NCBI GenBank assembly: GCA_018241205.1
Contig: JAFEEI010000051.1
Location: forward strand, 1-44,785
Direction: 5' to 3'
Length of the DNA stretch: 44,785 nucleotides
Source of the DNA: Pseudomonadota bacterium
Lineage (GTDB): Bacteria > Pseudomonadota > Gammaproteobacteria > Burkholderiales > Nitrosomonadaceae
The notes under the pieces are model-generated. The model had not been told where the DNA came from and did no database searches. It saw only the letters and a program-made list of their open reading frames with translations. The translations under genes were made by a program, and so were the position numbers. Of the stretch, positions 9,282-18,205 are shown in pieces (the stretch's first letter is position 1; the number at the start of each line of letters is the position of its first letter).

Positions 9282-11936
9282 ATGGAAGAAGCAGCCAAAC
9301 TTGTTGCATCATTGCGGTGGATATTTGTATGCTGCATGCTGTATTTATTAATCTGCTCGCAAACGACGGCCAACGCGGCCGGCGTACCATCAGTGAAAAA
9401 AATGACGGTACACGCCAATGCATGGGAATTGACCGGTAGTATCGATTCCGCCAACGAAGGCACGGTGCTTAAGCAGCAACTTGATCCGAGCGCCGTTTAC
9501 CGTCCCGGCGAATTACTGGGGATTGTGCCGGGCTTGGCCGTAACGCAGCATAGCAGCGAAGGCGAAGGCAAAGCCAACCAGTATTTTTTGCGCGGCTTCA
9601 ACCTCGATCATGATACGGATTTACGGATTACCGTCAACAGCATGCTGGCCAACCAGCGCTCGCATGAGCATGGTCAAGGCTGGGCGGACACCAATTTCAT
9701 CATTCCCGGATTGATCCGCAATATTCAGTACCTGAAAGGACCCTATTACACGGAACAAGCCAGAAAGGATACTACCATTAAACGCAAGATCCAGTTCGCT
9801 GACACTGCCTCGCAAGATATTATGCGCTCTGCCAAATCAGAGAAAAAACCCGGAATCGATAAAGTAAGCGAGGAATCTGTAGTCAAGCTAAAGGAGATAA
9901 CAGTGCGAGGGAAAGAGCGCGCCACTCGTCTTGTTGGCGAAACACAATCCGCATCGCAAGGGTTTATTGGTCAAGAGCAAATCAAGAACCGTCCGCTTTT
10001 ACGTGTTGGCGAAGTCGTCGAGTTTATTCCTGGAATGATTGCAACACAGCATAGTGGTGATGGCAAAGCCAATCAGTATTTCCTACGGGGATTCAATCTT
10101 GATCACGGTACCGATTTCGCCACCTTTGTGGATGGCGTCCCAATCAATCTACCCAGTCACGCTCATGGACAGGGGTACATGGATCTCAACGGTCTCATCC
10201 CTGAATTGATAGATAATGTTCAATATGGGAAAGGTCCTTATTATGCAGATCAAGGAGATTTTTCTTCCGCGGGCCATGCCAAGATAACTACCTTCAATTC
10301 CCTTCCTCAAGGTTTCGCCAAATTCACAGGGGGATCATTTGGCTTTTACCGTGGCGTGGTAGCAAATTCAAACCGCATAGGGGATGGTCATCTACTCTAT
10401 GCGGGCGATGTGAATGCTTATGATGGTCCCTGGGTATTGGCTCAGAATGCACTCAAGTTTAACGGCATGGTTAAATATAGCCTCGATCAAGGTAATTGGG
10501 GTATCAGCGTGGGCGTTAACGCGTACCATGCAGACTGGCGCGCAACCAATCAGATACCTCTATTTGCAGTGAATGAAGGTTTGATAAACCGCTTTGGAAA
10601 CATCGATCCCACTGATAATGGAAAAACAAGGCGCTATACGCTTAATGGCACTTGGTGGCAAAAAGAAAAGAGTTATCAACGGGAGGCAACCTTTTATCTG
10701 ACTAAGTACGATTTTGATCTTTTCTCTAACTTCAGTGGTTTTATCAACTCGGTCTCCCAAAACATTATGCTTCCAGGAGGAGTAGTGCCAAGTGACCAGG
10801 TAAATCAGACGGAATCCCGTATCTATTTCGGCGGCAAGATTGAGCAAACCCTATTCAATAAGGTGGCAGGTTTCGATATGCAAAATACATTGGGCATTCA
10901 GGTACGCAATGATCTGAATCATGTACTGCTGAATAACTCAAATCGAGGAGTCGTTTACAATAATGTGAGCAATGATCAGGTCACGGTAACCAGCATTGGG
11001 TTATATCTGCAAAACCAGACTTATTGGCTGCCAAAACTCAAAACGATCGCAGGTCTGCGCGGTGATATATTCAATTTTGGTGTACATGCTTTCACCATTC
11101 CGCAAAATTCCGGCAACAAAACCGATGCTTTGGTGAGCCCGAAACTGAGTATTGTTCTGGGACCATGGCACGACTCCGAGATCTATCTTAATTTTGGAGA
11201 AGGATACCATTCTAATGACGCCCGTGGCGTAAATGCAACAGTAGTCAATACTAATCAACAAAGTAACAACAATTTTGCACCGCAATTGGGCGCCACTGGG
11301 TTAGTGCGATCAAAGGGTGCAGAAGTCGGTTTCCGTACCGAGGCTATCAAGGGTTTGAAATCCACCCTGGCGTTCTGGTACTTACAATCGGCGTCGGAAC
11401 TTGTATTTAGTGGTGATACAGGCACCACGGAAACAAGCGGTGCGAGTACTCGCTACGGTATCGAGTGGGCCAATTTCTATAAACCCTTCAGCTGGCTCAC
11501 CTTGGACGCTGATTTTTCATTTACCCGTGCGCGTTATGACCAGGCCCAGCTAAACCAAGCTAGCGATCCTGCAAACCAGGCATATGGATTTCACATTCCC
11601 AACGCGGTGGGGCGTACAATCAATACAGGTGCAACCTTGAATTTGCCTCACAATATCTTTGCTATCCTCCGTCTGCGCCACTTCGGTAATGTGACGGTGG
11701 ACACAAACAATCCTGTGGCTCCCTATAATACAACTATCGTTAATTTCTCGACAGGATATGAAGTTAGAAAATTTAAATTGCAATTTGATATCTTAAATTT
11801 ATTTAACGCCAGAGCCTACGATATTGGTTATTATTATGGTTATCAAACAAGCCCAACATCTATAGCGAAAGATGGTATTGTTTTTCATCCCACTGAACCG
11901 CGAATGTTCCGCGCGAGCTTGGTATATCAGTTTTAA
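9282..11936 (+). CDS. TonB-dependent receptor with tandem duplicated plug
   Basis: This outer-membrane receptor of about 884 residues has a signal peptide (ending near TTANAAG). Residues 75-157 are a first plug segment (VPGLAVTQHSSEGEGKANQY, then FLRGFNLDHDTDL, then KGPYY). A linker rich in charged residues (160-200) follows. Residues 242-323 form a second, more canonical plug (FIPGMIATQHSGDGKANQYF, then GTDFATFVDGVPI, then KGPYYADQGDFSSAG). A single barrel then runs to RASLVYQF, with the terminal Phe typical of Omp85-assembled barrels. Family members import metal chelates or siderophores. The nikR and metal-ABC neighbours suggest a nickel complex. An in-frame GTG at 9267 would add five residues; I prefer the ATG at 9282. 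Confidence 0.88.
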   Translation: MEEAAKLVASLRWIFVCCMLYLLICSQTTANAAGVPSVKKMTVHANAWELTGSIDSANEGTVLKQQLDPSAVYRPGELLGIVPGLAVTQHSSEGEGKANQYFLRGFNLDHDTDLRITVNSMLANQRSHEHGQGWADTNFIIPGLIRNIQYLKGPYYTEQARKDTTIKRKIQFADTASQDIMRSAKSEKKPGIDKVSEESVVKLKEITVRGKERATRLVGETQSASQGFIGQEQIKNRPLLRVGEVVEFIPGMIATQHSGDGKANQYFLRGFNLDHGTDFATFVDGVPINLPSHAHGQGYMDLNGLIPELIDNVQYGKGPYYADQGDFSSAGHAKITTFNSLPQGFAKFTGGSFGFYRGVVANSNRIGDGHLLYAGDVNAYDGPWVLAQNALKFNGMVKYSLDQGNWGISVGVNAYHADWRATNQIPLFAVNEGLINRFGNIDPTDNGKTRRYTLNGTWWQKEKSYQREATFYLTKYDFDLFSNFSGFINSVSQNIMLPGGVVPSDQVNQTESRIYFGGKIEQTLFNKVAGFDMQNTLGIQVRNDLNHVLLNNSNRGVVYNNVSNDQVTVTSIGLYLQNQTYWLPKLKTIAGLRGDIFNFGVHAFTIPQNSGNKTDALVSPKLSIVLGPWHDSEIYLNFGEGYHSNDARGVNATVVNTNQQSNNNFAPQLGATGLVRSKGAEVGFRTEAIKGLKSTLAFWYLQSASELVFSGDTGTTETSGASTRYGIEWANFYKPFSWLTLDADFSFTRARYDQAQLNQASDPANQAYGFHIPNAVGRTINTGATLNLPHNIFAILRLRHFGNVTVDTNNPVAPYNTTIVNFSTGYEVRKFKLQFDILNLFNARAYDIGYYYGYQTSPTSIAKDGIVFHPTEPRMFRASLVYQF

Positions 11937-12076
11937 GGTATCAATCTTTCATCGATAGAATTATTATTTGCATACTCGTCGATGTCGACTATGCGCTTAC
12001 GCGGGCACATTTCGGCGATTCCGGAACGGCATTTATCTTCATCAATCATTATCGATGACAATCGGTGGGAGTTTTT

Positions 12077-12538
12077 ATGGAACGATTTACTATTTCAATG
12101 GATGACCAGCTGTTCAAGCAGTTCGATGAAGTTGCCCAGGCGCGCGGCTACTACAACCGCTCCGAAGCGATTCGCGATCTTATCCGGGAATATCTGGAAA
12201 CTTCCCGTTTGCAGAAGGATAACAAAGGTTATTGTATTGCGACGTTGACCTATATCTATAATCACCATGAAAGGGATTTGGCCGGTCAGGTGACTTCGGC
12301 GCATCACCGGCACCACGACCTGACCTTATCGAGCATGCATGTCCATTTGGATCATGACAATTGCCTCGAAGTCACCATCCTTCGCGGCATCGTTCAGGAT
12401 GTCAGGCACTTTGCCAATCAGATCATCGCTACCAATGGCGTGCGGCACGGCAAGCTGCATATCGTGCCGATTGAACTTTCACAGGAAACACACACGCATT
12501 CCGCCGTTCCCCATACGCACAGCAGCCCTCTGACTTGA
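12077..12538 (+). CDS. nikR: Nickel-responsive regulator NikR
   Basis: This 153-residue protein binds DNA through an N-terminal ribbon-helix-helix (MERFTISMDDQLFKQFDE) and senses nickel through a C-terminal ACT-like domain. The four high-affinity ligands of E. coli NikR have counterparts at H77, H88, H90 and C96 (motifs HHRHHDL, MHVHLDHDNCLE). The C-terminus adds a short His-containing tail (HTHSAVPHTHSS). I chose the ATG at 12077, which has GGTGGGAG just upstream. The GTG at 12065 lies inside that ribosome binding site. It sits downstream of the TonB receptor, and a rho-independent terminator follows. It probably represses the neighbouring metal-uptake genes when nickel is sufficient for the adjacent urease. 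Confidence 0.96.
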   Translation: MERFTISMDDQLFKQFDEVAQARGYYNRSEAIRDLIREYLETSRLQKDNKGYCIATLTYIYNHHERDLAGQVTSAHHRHHDLTLSSMHVHLDHDNCLEVTILRGIVQDVRHFANQIIATNGVRHGKLHIVPIELSQETHTHSAVPHTHSSPLT

Positions 12539-12559
12539 ACGGCCGCGGTGGTTCCCAGC

Positions 12560-12594
12560 AAAAAGCCCCGCCGTCAAGACAGGGCTTTTATTAT
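12560..12594 (+). terminator. Rho-independent terminator after nikR
   Basis: AAAAGCCC (12561-12568) pairs with GGGCTTTT (12582-12589), followed by ATTATTATT. The 13-nt loop and T-rich tail fit an intrinsic terminator 22 nt after the nikR stop. Confidence 0.8.
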
Positions 12595-12665
12595 TACATC
12601 GAACCGGATGATCTCAATTGGTCTCATCTTGCCAGATCCCGCTCGTTCTCTTTGCCGGTGTTTTG

Positions 12666-12816
12666 CTAAGGAAGCGCTGATTAATTCAACGAACGAGACG
12701 AAGTGCGAGGCGCACGGAACGCAACGACCGAGACCTATCAATCTGATAGGCGAGGGAGTGAGTACCGCGCAACGAAGCAATTCACTCGTGCAGTTAATTA
12801 ATCAACGTTTCCCTAA
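12666..12816. mobile_element. MITE-A copy 1, IS5-type, at urea transporter stop codon
   Basis: The element body at 12670-12812 has inverted ends GGAAGCGCTGATTAATT and its near-complement (AATTAATCAACGTTTCC). It is bounded by direct repeats CTAA at 12666-12669 and 12813-12816. It holds no transposase. The same element occurs in reverse orientation at 15982-16121. A 4-bp CTAR duplication is typical of the IS5 subgroup, so this is probably a non-autonomous derivative moved by an IS5-type transposase not seen in the window. The right-hand CTAA supplies the TAG stop of the urea transporter on the minus strand. Confidence 0.8.
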
Positions 12817-13802
12817 GAAGCATTTCCCCAGTATCTGGATTTTCCGGCAGCGAACAGAAACATCCACATGACCAGAACAAATGGGAATGTCAGCGTCGGC
12901 AAACCGATCGGCGCCAGAAAATTCGCCAAACCCGCCTGGCAAATAATGGTCAAAATTCCCGCAAGCAAGGCCAGCAATGCGCTGCCCGTGGTCGGCTTGA
13001 GAAACACCCATCCGACCGCCATCATCGTCAGCACCGGATTGAACGCATACAACCCCATTTCGATAAGCGTCTTATCCGCGCCGAGCAGTACCGGCACGAC
13101 AACGCCGACGATCGCGCCCGATAACGCCATGAATGCGCCACGCAAGGAAGTGATCGCAATACCGATCAGAAATAAAGCACCGACAATGACGCTATCGGCG
13201 AACATGACTTCGCCGATACCTTTGCTGATCGCCGTGCACCAGGCTATGGCTGCATCCTGCGTAAAAGCATTGAACCATGCATCTGTAGATGCGGCGGTAG
13301 TTTCTGCAATGATTGAGGGTATGCCCGGCGGCGGTAAAACGGGACCGCGGGCAAATCCATCGAAGGCATACACTGCCGCCATGAACATCCAGCATGTCAG
13401 CACAAACGGTGAGGTGGAGGCCGGGATGTTATAAGGTTGCAGAATTCGCATCAAAGCAGCCAGCACCACGGTCGACAATACCGATGCGAGCACCACATAA
13501 AGCCAGAGTTGCGGAGTATGCTCCAGGAACAGAAACAGGCAGGGACCGACCAGGGTGCCATTGAAACCGTACAGCCCGGCATCGATATCATCCTCCGAGA
13601 ATCCCAGCAAATAAGCCGCAACTGTACTGCTCACAACGCCCACGGTCGCGGCAAGTCCGGCGGTAATCCCGCCAACGTACAACGCGATTAAAAAAATAAG
13701 ACCGGTAACCGCGTTGCAACAGAAAAACACTTGCCCGGCACCCCTGAAAATAACACGCAACGGTCTGGGTATCGCTTTGTCGATTGAGAGTGACCAATTC
13801 AT
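12813..13802 (-). CDS. Urea transporter (UT family)
   Basis: This 329-residue inner-membrane protein belongs to the UT-type urea channel family. It has two homologous hydrophobic halves with about ten membrane segments, and the family's FNGTLVG motif (GLYGFNGTLVGPCLF) is in the first half. The second-half counterpart reads MGLYAFNPVLTMMAVGWVF. It lets urea enter the cytoplasm by facilitated diffusion to feed urease. It is the last gene of the urease operon, 47 nt after ureG. Its TAG stop codon (12815-12813) falls in the target duplication of a MITE, so the element inserted without changing the protein. Confidence 0.92.
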   Translation of the reverse strand: MNWSLSIDKAIPRPLRVIFRGAGQVFFCCNAVTGLIFLIALYVGGITAGLAATVGVVSSTVAAYLLGFSEDDIDAGLYGFNGTLVGPCLFLFLEHTPQLWLYVVLASVLSTVVLAALMRILQPYNIPASTSPFVLTCWMFMAAVYAFDGFARGPVLPPPGIPSIIAETTAASTDAWFNAFTQDAAIAWCTAISKGIGEVMFADSVIVGALFLIGIAITSLRGAFMALSGAIVGVVVPVLLGADKTLIEMGLYAFNPVLTMMAVGWVFLKPTTGSALLALLAGILTIICQAGLANFLAPIGLPTLTFPFVLVMWMFLFAAGKSRYWGNAS

Positions 13803-13849
13803 GATGATGAGCTCCTAAGTTTTATGGAAAAAAACAGCCGCGGCAAAAT

Positions 13850-14488
13850 TCACCGGCTTGCCTGTTGCTTGACTTCTTCCAGCAATCCTTGTTTCACAAT
13901 GAAATCGATGATCTGATCCACGCCCTCGCCCGTATGCAGATTGGTGAAAACAAACGGCCGGTCACCGCGCATTTTCTTGGCGTCGCGCGCCATGATTTCC
14001 AAATTTGCTCCAACGTACGGCGCCAGATCCGTTTTGTTGATCACGAGAAGCGCCGAGCGCGTGATGCCGGGACCGCCCTTGCGGGGTATTTTTTCACCGG
14101 CGGCGACATCGATCACGTAGATCGTCAGATCGGAGAGCTCGGGGCTGAAGGTCGAGGCAAGATTGTCGCCACCGGATTCAACCAGGATCAGATCGAGATT
14201 GGGGAAATCAGCCGTCATGCGGGCAATCGCTTCGAGATTGATGGAAGCATCTTCGCGGATGGCCGTATGCGGACACCCACCGGTTTCCACACCCATCAAA
14301 CGCTCCGGAGGCAGCGCATTGGCGCGCAACAAAATCTCCATATCCTCCTTGGTGTAAATATCGTTGGTGATGACCGCCATTTCATAGCGATCGCGCATTC
14401 TCTTGCTCAAAGCTTCGCACAACGCCGTTTTTCCTGATCCAACCGGACCACCGATGCCGACTCGCAGGGGATTTGATGGTTTATTCAT
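13850..14488 (-). CDS. ureG: Urease accessory GTPase UreG
   Basis: This 212-residue GTPase couples GTP hydrolysis to nickel delivery into apo-urease, in complex with UreD and UreF, taking nickel from UreE. The P-loop GPVGSGKT is at residues 14-21. The metal-binding CPH motif is at 72-74 ([14 protein letters not shown]). Switch and specificity motifs ESGGDNLA and VINKTDLA are intact. Length is normal. It starts 18 nt after the ureF stop. Confidence 0.97.
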   Translation of the reverse strand: MNKPSNPLRVGIGGPVGSGKTALCEALSKRMRDRYEMAVITNDIYTKEDMEILLRANALPPERLMGVETGGCPHTAIREDASINLEAIARMTADFPNLDLILVESGGDNLASTFSPELSDLTIYVIDVAAGEKIPRKGGPGITRSALLVINKTDLAPYVGANLEIMARDAKKMRGDRPFVFTNLHTGEGVDQIIDFIVKQGLLEEVKQQASR

Positions 14489-14506
14489 GTCGTTCTATCC
14501 AAAAAA

Positions 14507-15190
14507 TTATGATCGGTAAATTCTGCTGTATTGCGTTTCATGCTGCATGGACAACAGCGACAATCCCGGCGCCCAATTGGATAATTCATCGTCATCGAGC
14601 TGCTGCGCCCGCAACGCCGTTTTTTCAATCGCATCGTGCAAGGAAAGCAACAAGCTTTGCCCCGCAACCTGACCGAGCGGAACCGATTTAACGCAAACCA
14701 GCACTTGATTCTCAACCATCGAGAACAGCATGCCGAGCAGCGCTGCCTGAGGCGGCACCGCAAGCGCTTCCGCCGCGCAGGCAAACGCCGTGGGTAGCGG
14801 AATTTCCGGTTGATTGGCCAGGATCGCGCGCAGCGAATCATCCGCAAGATTCAGATCGATGACGAGTTTTGCCAAGGAATAGCCCATTTGAATGGTTTCT
14901 GCGCGGAATTCAGCGGTATCGCGCGCGGCTATGAAGCACTCGGTCCAATGATTGACACTCGCTGCATCGCGCTGGGAAAAAGCTTGCAGCAAGCGCCATG
15001 CAATGGGCGCTTCAAAGTCCGCGGCAATAGTTAAATATTCCGTGATCCAGGCGCGCGCCGAGCTGTCGTTATGGACGATACCCTTCTCTATTGCCGATTC
15101 CAAGCCCTGCGAATAGGTATATGCACCAACCGGCAGCGACGGGCTGGCCAACTGCAGCAAACGAAGCAATAAGGCGGATTGCAAAGTCAT
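14507..15190 (-). CDS. ureF: Urease accessory protein UreF
   Basis: This 227-residue all-helical UreF bridges UreD and UreG in the urease activation complex. Typical motifs are LLRLLQLASPSLPVGAYTYS at the N-terminus, with the family sequence SQGLESAIEKG, and a C-terminal region around PLGQVAGQSLLLSL. Its ATG overlaps the ureE stop in an ATGA arrangement (15187-15190), indicating translational coupling. Confidence 0.96.
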   Translation of the reverse strand: MTLQSALLLRLLQLASPSLPVGAYTYSQGLESAIEKGIVHNDSSARAWITEYLTIAADFEAPIAWRLLQAFSQRDAASVNHWTECFIAARDTAEFRAETIQMGYSLAKLVIDLNLADDSLRAILANQPEIPLPTAFACAAEALAVPPQAALLGMLFSMVENQVLVCVKSVPLGQVAGQSLLLSLHDAIEKTALRAQQLDDDELSNWAPGLSLLSMQHETQYSRIYRS

Positions 15191-15717
15191 TCCTGGGAGT
15201 GCGGATCGGATGGCCGGTGAATCTTCTGCCGGGCCGGGATTGGTGCTAACGGACCGTGCGCATGATAGTGGCCGTCGCCATGATGATGGTGTCCGCCACC
15301 ACCGTAAGCACCCGATTCCGGTTCAAATTGCGCATTCTCCTCGGTAACCGTAGCGCCCAAACCCTCCAGCATTTGTTTCAAGACGCTATCGGTATGGATA
15401 CGCAGAAATCCTTCGCCGACTTGCGTTTGTGTATGCCGGTTACCCAGATGAAAAGCGCAGCGCAACAAATCGTACGGCGTGCGGCAGGTAATGCGGTAGG
15501 TGGGTTCATGAGCTGCGATGATTTGCACTACCCGTCCATCGGCGCTCTTCAGCAAATCGTTATTGCGCAACACGGTGCCGCGCTCGGTAAAAATCGCGAC
15601 TTCCTCGCCGGATTCGAGTGCTGTTCTGAGCCGGCTGTTTTCGCGCATTTCATAAGGCAAAACCAGTTGCGCAAAAACCGATTCGGCCCGATCTATTTTA
15701 GTATTCAGCGTAATCAT
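15187..15717 (-). CDS. ureE: Urease nickel metallochaperone UreE
   Basis: This 176-residue nickel chaperone hands metal to UreG. The N-terminal peptide-binding domain is followed by the metal-binding domain with the conserved His in FHLGNRHTQTQV. The C-terminus is His-rich (GGGGHHHHGDGHYHAHG), able to store several nickel ions. It starts about 400 bp downstream of the ureC stop, a gap filled by two mobile elements, so ureEFG and the urea transporter may need their own promoter or depend on read-through. Confidence 0.95.
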   Translation of the reverse strand: MITLNTKIDRAESVFAQLVLPYEMRENSRLRTALESGEEVAIFTERGTVLRNNDLLKSADGRVVQIIAAHEPTYRITCRTPYDLLRCAFHLGNRHTQTQVGEGFLRIHTDSVLKQMLEGLGATVTEENAQFEPESGAYGGGGHHHHGDGHYHAHGPLAPIPARQKIHRPSDPHSQE

Positions 15718-15748
15718 CTGTTATTTTCGTCAGTTAAGGATTATCGAC

Positions 15749-15825
15749 GATCGCCATCATTGCGATCATCACATGACGGCGATCCGCGGCGGAGCAACTT
15801 CAAACTGGAAAGCCTACTCCGCCGC
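15749..15825. other. Two nested hairpins upstream of ureE
   Basis: In the ureC-ureE gap, GATCGCC (15749-15755) pairs with GGCGATC (15778-15784). Next to it, GCGGCGGAG (15786-15794) pairs with CTCCGCCGC (15817-15825). Neither is followed by a T-tract on the operon strand, so they are better read as mRNA stability or attenuation structures than as classical terminators. This stretch is probably what remains of the original ureC-ureE spacer before element insertion. Confidence 0.4.
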
Positions 15826-15833
15826 CGGCATTC

Positions 15834-15981
15834 CTAGCGAAGCTCTGAAAAAGGTAGCGAGCGACGGCCAAACAAGGCGAAATCAGGTGAAAAAGCGCAG
15901 TTTACAAGTTGTAAATGAGCATTTTGAACGTGATTTCAACGCAGTGTGGCTGAGCGCAGTAGTTTTTCAGAGCTTCCCTAG
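15834..15981. mobile_element. MITE-B, abutting MITE-A in the ureC-ureE gap
   Basis: The body at 15838-15977 has inverted ends GAAGCTCTGAAAAA (left) and TTTTTCAGAGCTTCC (right). It is flanked by CTAG at 15834-15837 and 15978-15981. It has no coding capacity. Its interior shares GAAAAAGCGCAGTTTA and AAATGAGCATTTTGA with the repeat at 32792-32939. The right-hand CTAG is also the left-hand duplication of MITE-A copy 2, so one element inserted into the flank of the other. Confidence 0.7.
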
Positions 15982-16125
15982 GGAAACGCTGATTAATTGA
16001 CTATACGAGCGAATCACTTCGTTGCGCGGTACTCGCTCCCTCGCCTATCTTATTTATGTCTCGGTTGCTGTGTTCCGTGCGCTTCGTGCTCATCTCGTCC
16101 ACCGAATTAATCAGCGTTTCCCTAG
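15978..16125. mobile_element. MITE-A copy 2, at ureC stop codon
   Basis: The body at 15982-16121 has inverted ends GGAAACGCTGATTAATT and AATTAATCAGCGTTTCC, with CTAG duplications at 15978-15981 and 16122-16125. It is clearly alignable with the reverse complement of 12670-12812, sharing for example the internal stretch around TACCGCGCAACGAAG. The right-hand CTAG supplies the TAG stop codon of ureC (16124-16122). Confidence 0.82.
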
Positions 16126-17828
16126 AATAGAAAGTACCGCTGCGCCATCGGCAATACATCTTCCGGACCGCATGTCAGCAACTGACCGTCCGCGCGCACT
16201 TCGTACGTTTCCGGATCGACTTCCATTTTCGGTGTCGCGCTGTTGTGAATCATGTCTTTCTTACGCAGATTCCGGGTATTTTTGACCGGAATGATGTTTT
16301 TATCCAACCGCAACTGATCGATCAGCCCCTCTTCAAGAGCGGCTTGCGAAGCGAATGTATAGCACGAGGTTTTGATGCCGCCGCCGTATCCGCCGAACAT
16401 GTAGCGGTAATGCACAGGTTGCGGCGTTGGAATCGATGCATTCGGATCACCCATGAGCGACGCGGCGATCATGCCGCCTTTCAGGATCATCGAGGGTTTA
16501 ACACCGAAGAATGCCGGTCTCCAAAGTACAAGATCGGCATATTTACCGACTTCAACCGAACCGATGGCGTGCGCAATGCCGTGGGTAATCGCCGGATTGA
16601 TCGTGTATTTGGCAACGTAGCGCTTAACCCGGAAATTGTCGTTTCTTGAGTTGTCTTCCTGCAATGTGCCGCGCTGTATTTTCATTTTATGCGCGGTCTG
16701 CCAGGTGCGTAGCACCACTTCACCGATCCGGCCCATCGCTTGCGAATCCGAGGACATCATCGAAATTGCTCCCATATCGTGCAGAATATCCTCGGCGGCA
16801 ATCGTTTCCTTACGGATGCGCGATTCGGCAAAAGCCAGATCTTCCGCGATATTGGCGTGCAAGTGATGGCACACCATCAGCATATCCAAATGCTCATCGA
16901 GCGTGTTGACGGTATACGGGCGGGTCGGATTGGTCGATGACGGCAGCACATTGTCGAGTCCCACGACGGCAATGATGTCGGGCGCATGACCGCCGCCGGC
17001 ACCTTCGGTATGGAAGGTATGTATCGTGCGGTCTTTCATCGCCGCAATGGTATTTTCCAGATAACCGCCTTCGTTGATCGTATCGGTATGAATGGCAACC
17101 TGCACATCATATTTATCCGCGATAGCCAAGCAGTTATCGATGGCTGCAAAAGTGGTTCCCCAATCCTCGTGCAATTTCAGTCCACACGCCCCGGCCAATA
17201 TCTGTTCCGCAAGCGGCATCGGCAAGCTGGCGTTGCCTTTACCGAAGAATCCGGTATTCATGACCAATCCGTCGGAGGCTCTGAGCATCGAATGGATGTG
17301 CCACGGCCCCGGTGTACAGGTGGTGGCAGCGGTGCCAACCGCGGGTCCGGTGCCGCCGCCCAGCATGGTGGTAATGCCGTTCATCATCGCGTCTTCGGCT
17401 TGCTGCGGTGAAATGAAGTGGATGTGCGTATCCACGCCTCCTGCAGTGACTATCAGATTCTCCCCTGCAATGATTTCGGTCGCCGCACCGATGGCCATCG
17501 TGACATTGGGTTGGATATCGGGATTCCCGGCTTTGCCGATATTGGCGATTTTGCCGTTCTTGATGCCGATATCCGCTTTGACGATTCCCCAATGATCGAT
17601 AATGATTGCGTTGGTAATCACGGTATCCATGACGTCCGCATGACTGAGCTGCGATTGTCCCATACCGTCGCGTATCACTTTTCCGCCGCCAAATTTTACT
17701 TCCTCGCCATAGGTGGTGAAGTCTCTTTCAATCTCGATGAAAAGTTCGGTATCGGCCAGACGGACACGGTCGCCGGTTGTCGGCCCCATCATTTCCGCAT
17801 AGGTCTTGCGGGAAATTTTTACACTCAT
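16122..17828 (-). CDS. ureC: Urease alpha subunit
   Basis: This 568-residue catalytic subunit hydrolyses urea to ammonia and carbamate using a dinuclear nickel site. All expected residues are visible: H135 and H137 (VDTHIHF), carbamylated K218 ([10 protein letters not shown]), H247 (AIHTDT), H273 ([14 protein letters not shown]), the mobile-flap C320-H321 (MVCHHLHAN) and D361 ([11 protein letters not shown]). It ends in the usual MAQRYFLF, so the protein is complete even though its TAG stop lies in the target duplication of a MITE. ureB ends 33 nt upstream. Confidence 0.98.
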   Translation of the reverse strand: MSVKISRKTYAEMMGPTTGDRVRLADTELFIEIERDFTTYGEEVKFGGGKVIRDGMGQSQLSHADVMDTVITNAIIIDHWGIVKADIGIKNGKIANIGKAGNPDIQPNVTMAIGAATEIIAGENLIVTAGGVDTHIHFISPQQAEDAMMNGITTMLGGGTGPAVGTAATTCTPGPWHIHSMLRASDGLVMNTGFFGKGNASLPMPLAEQILAGACGLKLHEDWGTTFAAIDNCLAIADKYDVQVAIHTDTINEGGYLENTIAAMKDRTIHTFHTEGAGGGHAPDIIAVVGLDNVLPSSTNPTRPYTVNTLDEHLDMLMVCHHLHANIAEDLAFAESRIRKETIAAEDILHDMGAISMMSSDSQAMGRIGEVVLRTWQTAHKMKIQRGTLQEDNSRNDNFRVKRYVAKYTINPAITHGIAHAIGSVEVGKYADLVLWRPAFFGVKPSMILKGGMIAASLMGDPNASIPTPQPVHYRYMFGGYGGGIKTSCYTFASQAALEEGLIDQLRLDKNIIPVKNTRNLRKKDMIHNSATPKMEVDPETYEVRADGQLLTCGPEDVLPMAQRYFLF

Positions 17829-17861
17829 TTTTTTACTCCTGTAAAGTCGTTGCGAACCAAA

Positions 17862-18182
17862 CTATTTCAGTTTGCCCATCACTTTCTGATTGAATCCATA
17901 CACGATCCGATCCCCCGCGAGCTCGACGAGCTCCACAGTTCTCTCTTGTCCGGGCTCGAAGCGGATGGCCGTACCCGCCATAATATTCAGGCGCATACCA
18001 TACGCCGCACTGCGATCAAATTTCATGGCGGAGTTGACTTCGTAAAAATGAAAGTGAGAACCTATCTGGATCGGACGATCTCCGCCATTGGAAACGGTCA
18101 GGGTTTTAGTTTTTCTGCCGACATTCAGCTCGATTTCACCCGGTTCGGTAAACACTTCGCCTGGAATCATGGGCACTCTCAT
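17862..18182 (-). CDS. ureB: Urease beta subunit
   Basis: This 106-residue structural subunit carries the family motifs MIPGEVF, a [20 protein letters not shown] segment, and a C-terminal [18 protein letters not shown]. It packs with UreA and UreC in the urease trimer. ureA ends 23 nt upstream and ureC starts 33 nt downstream. Separate ureA and ureB genes are the usual bacterial arrangement (not fused as in Helicobacter). Confidence 0.97.
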   Translation of the reverse strand: MRVPMIPGEVFTEPGEIELNVGRKTKTLTVSNGGDRPIQIGSHFHFYEVNSAMKFDRSAAYGMRLNIMAGTAIRFEPGQERTVELVELAGDRIVYGFNQKVMGKLK

Positions 18183-18205
18183 GGCATTCTCCTATTGCTT
18201 ATTCG

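Noticed and set aside
11975..12000. GCATA...TATGC inverted repeat upstream of nikR as a second NikR operator
   Set aside because: The half-sites point outward compared with the NikR consensus and spacing differs; I could not support a regulator.
12548..12871. Frame of 107 codons downstream of nikR
   Set aside because: It runs through the terminator and MITE-A; no gene character.
15773..16000. 75-codon frame in the ureC-ureE gap
   Set aside because: It crosses the hairpins and MITE-B into MITE-A, so it is a chance frame in mobile-element sequence.
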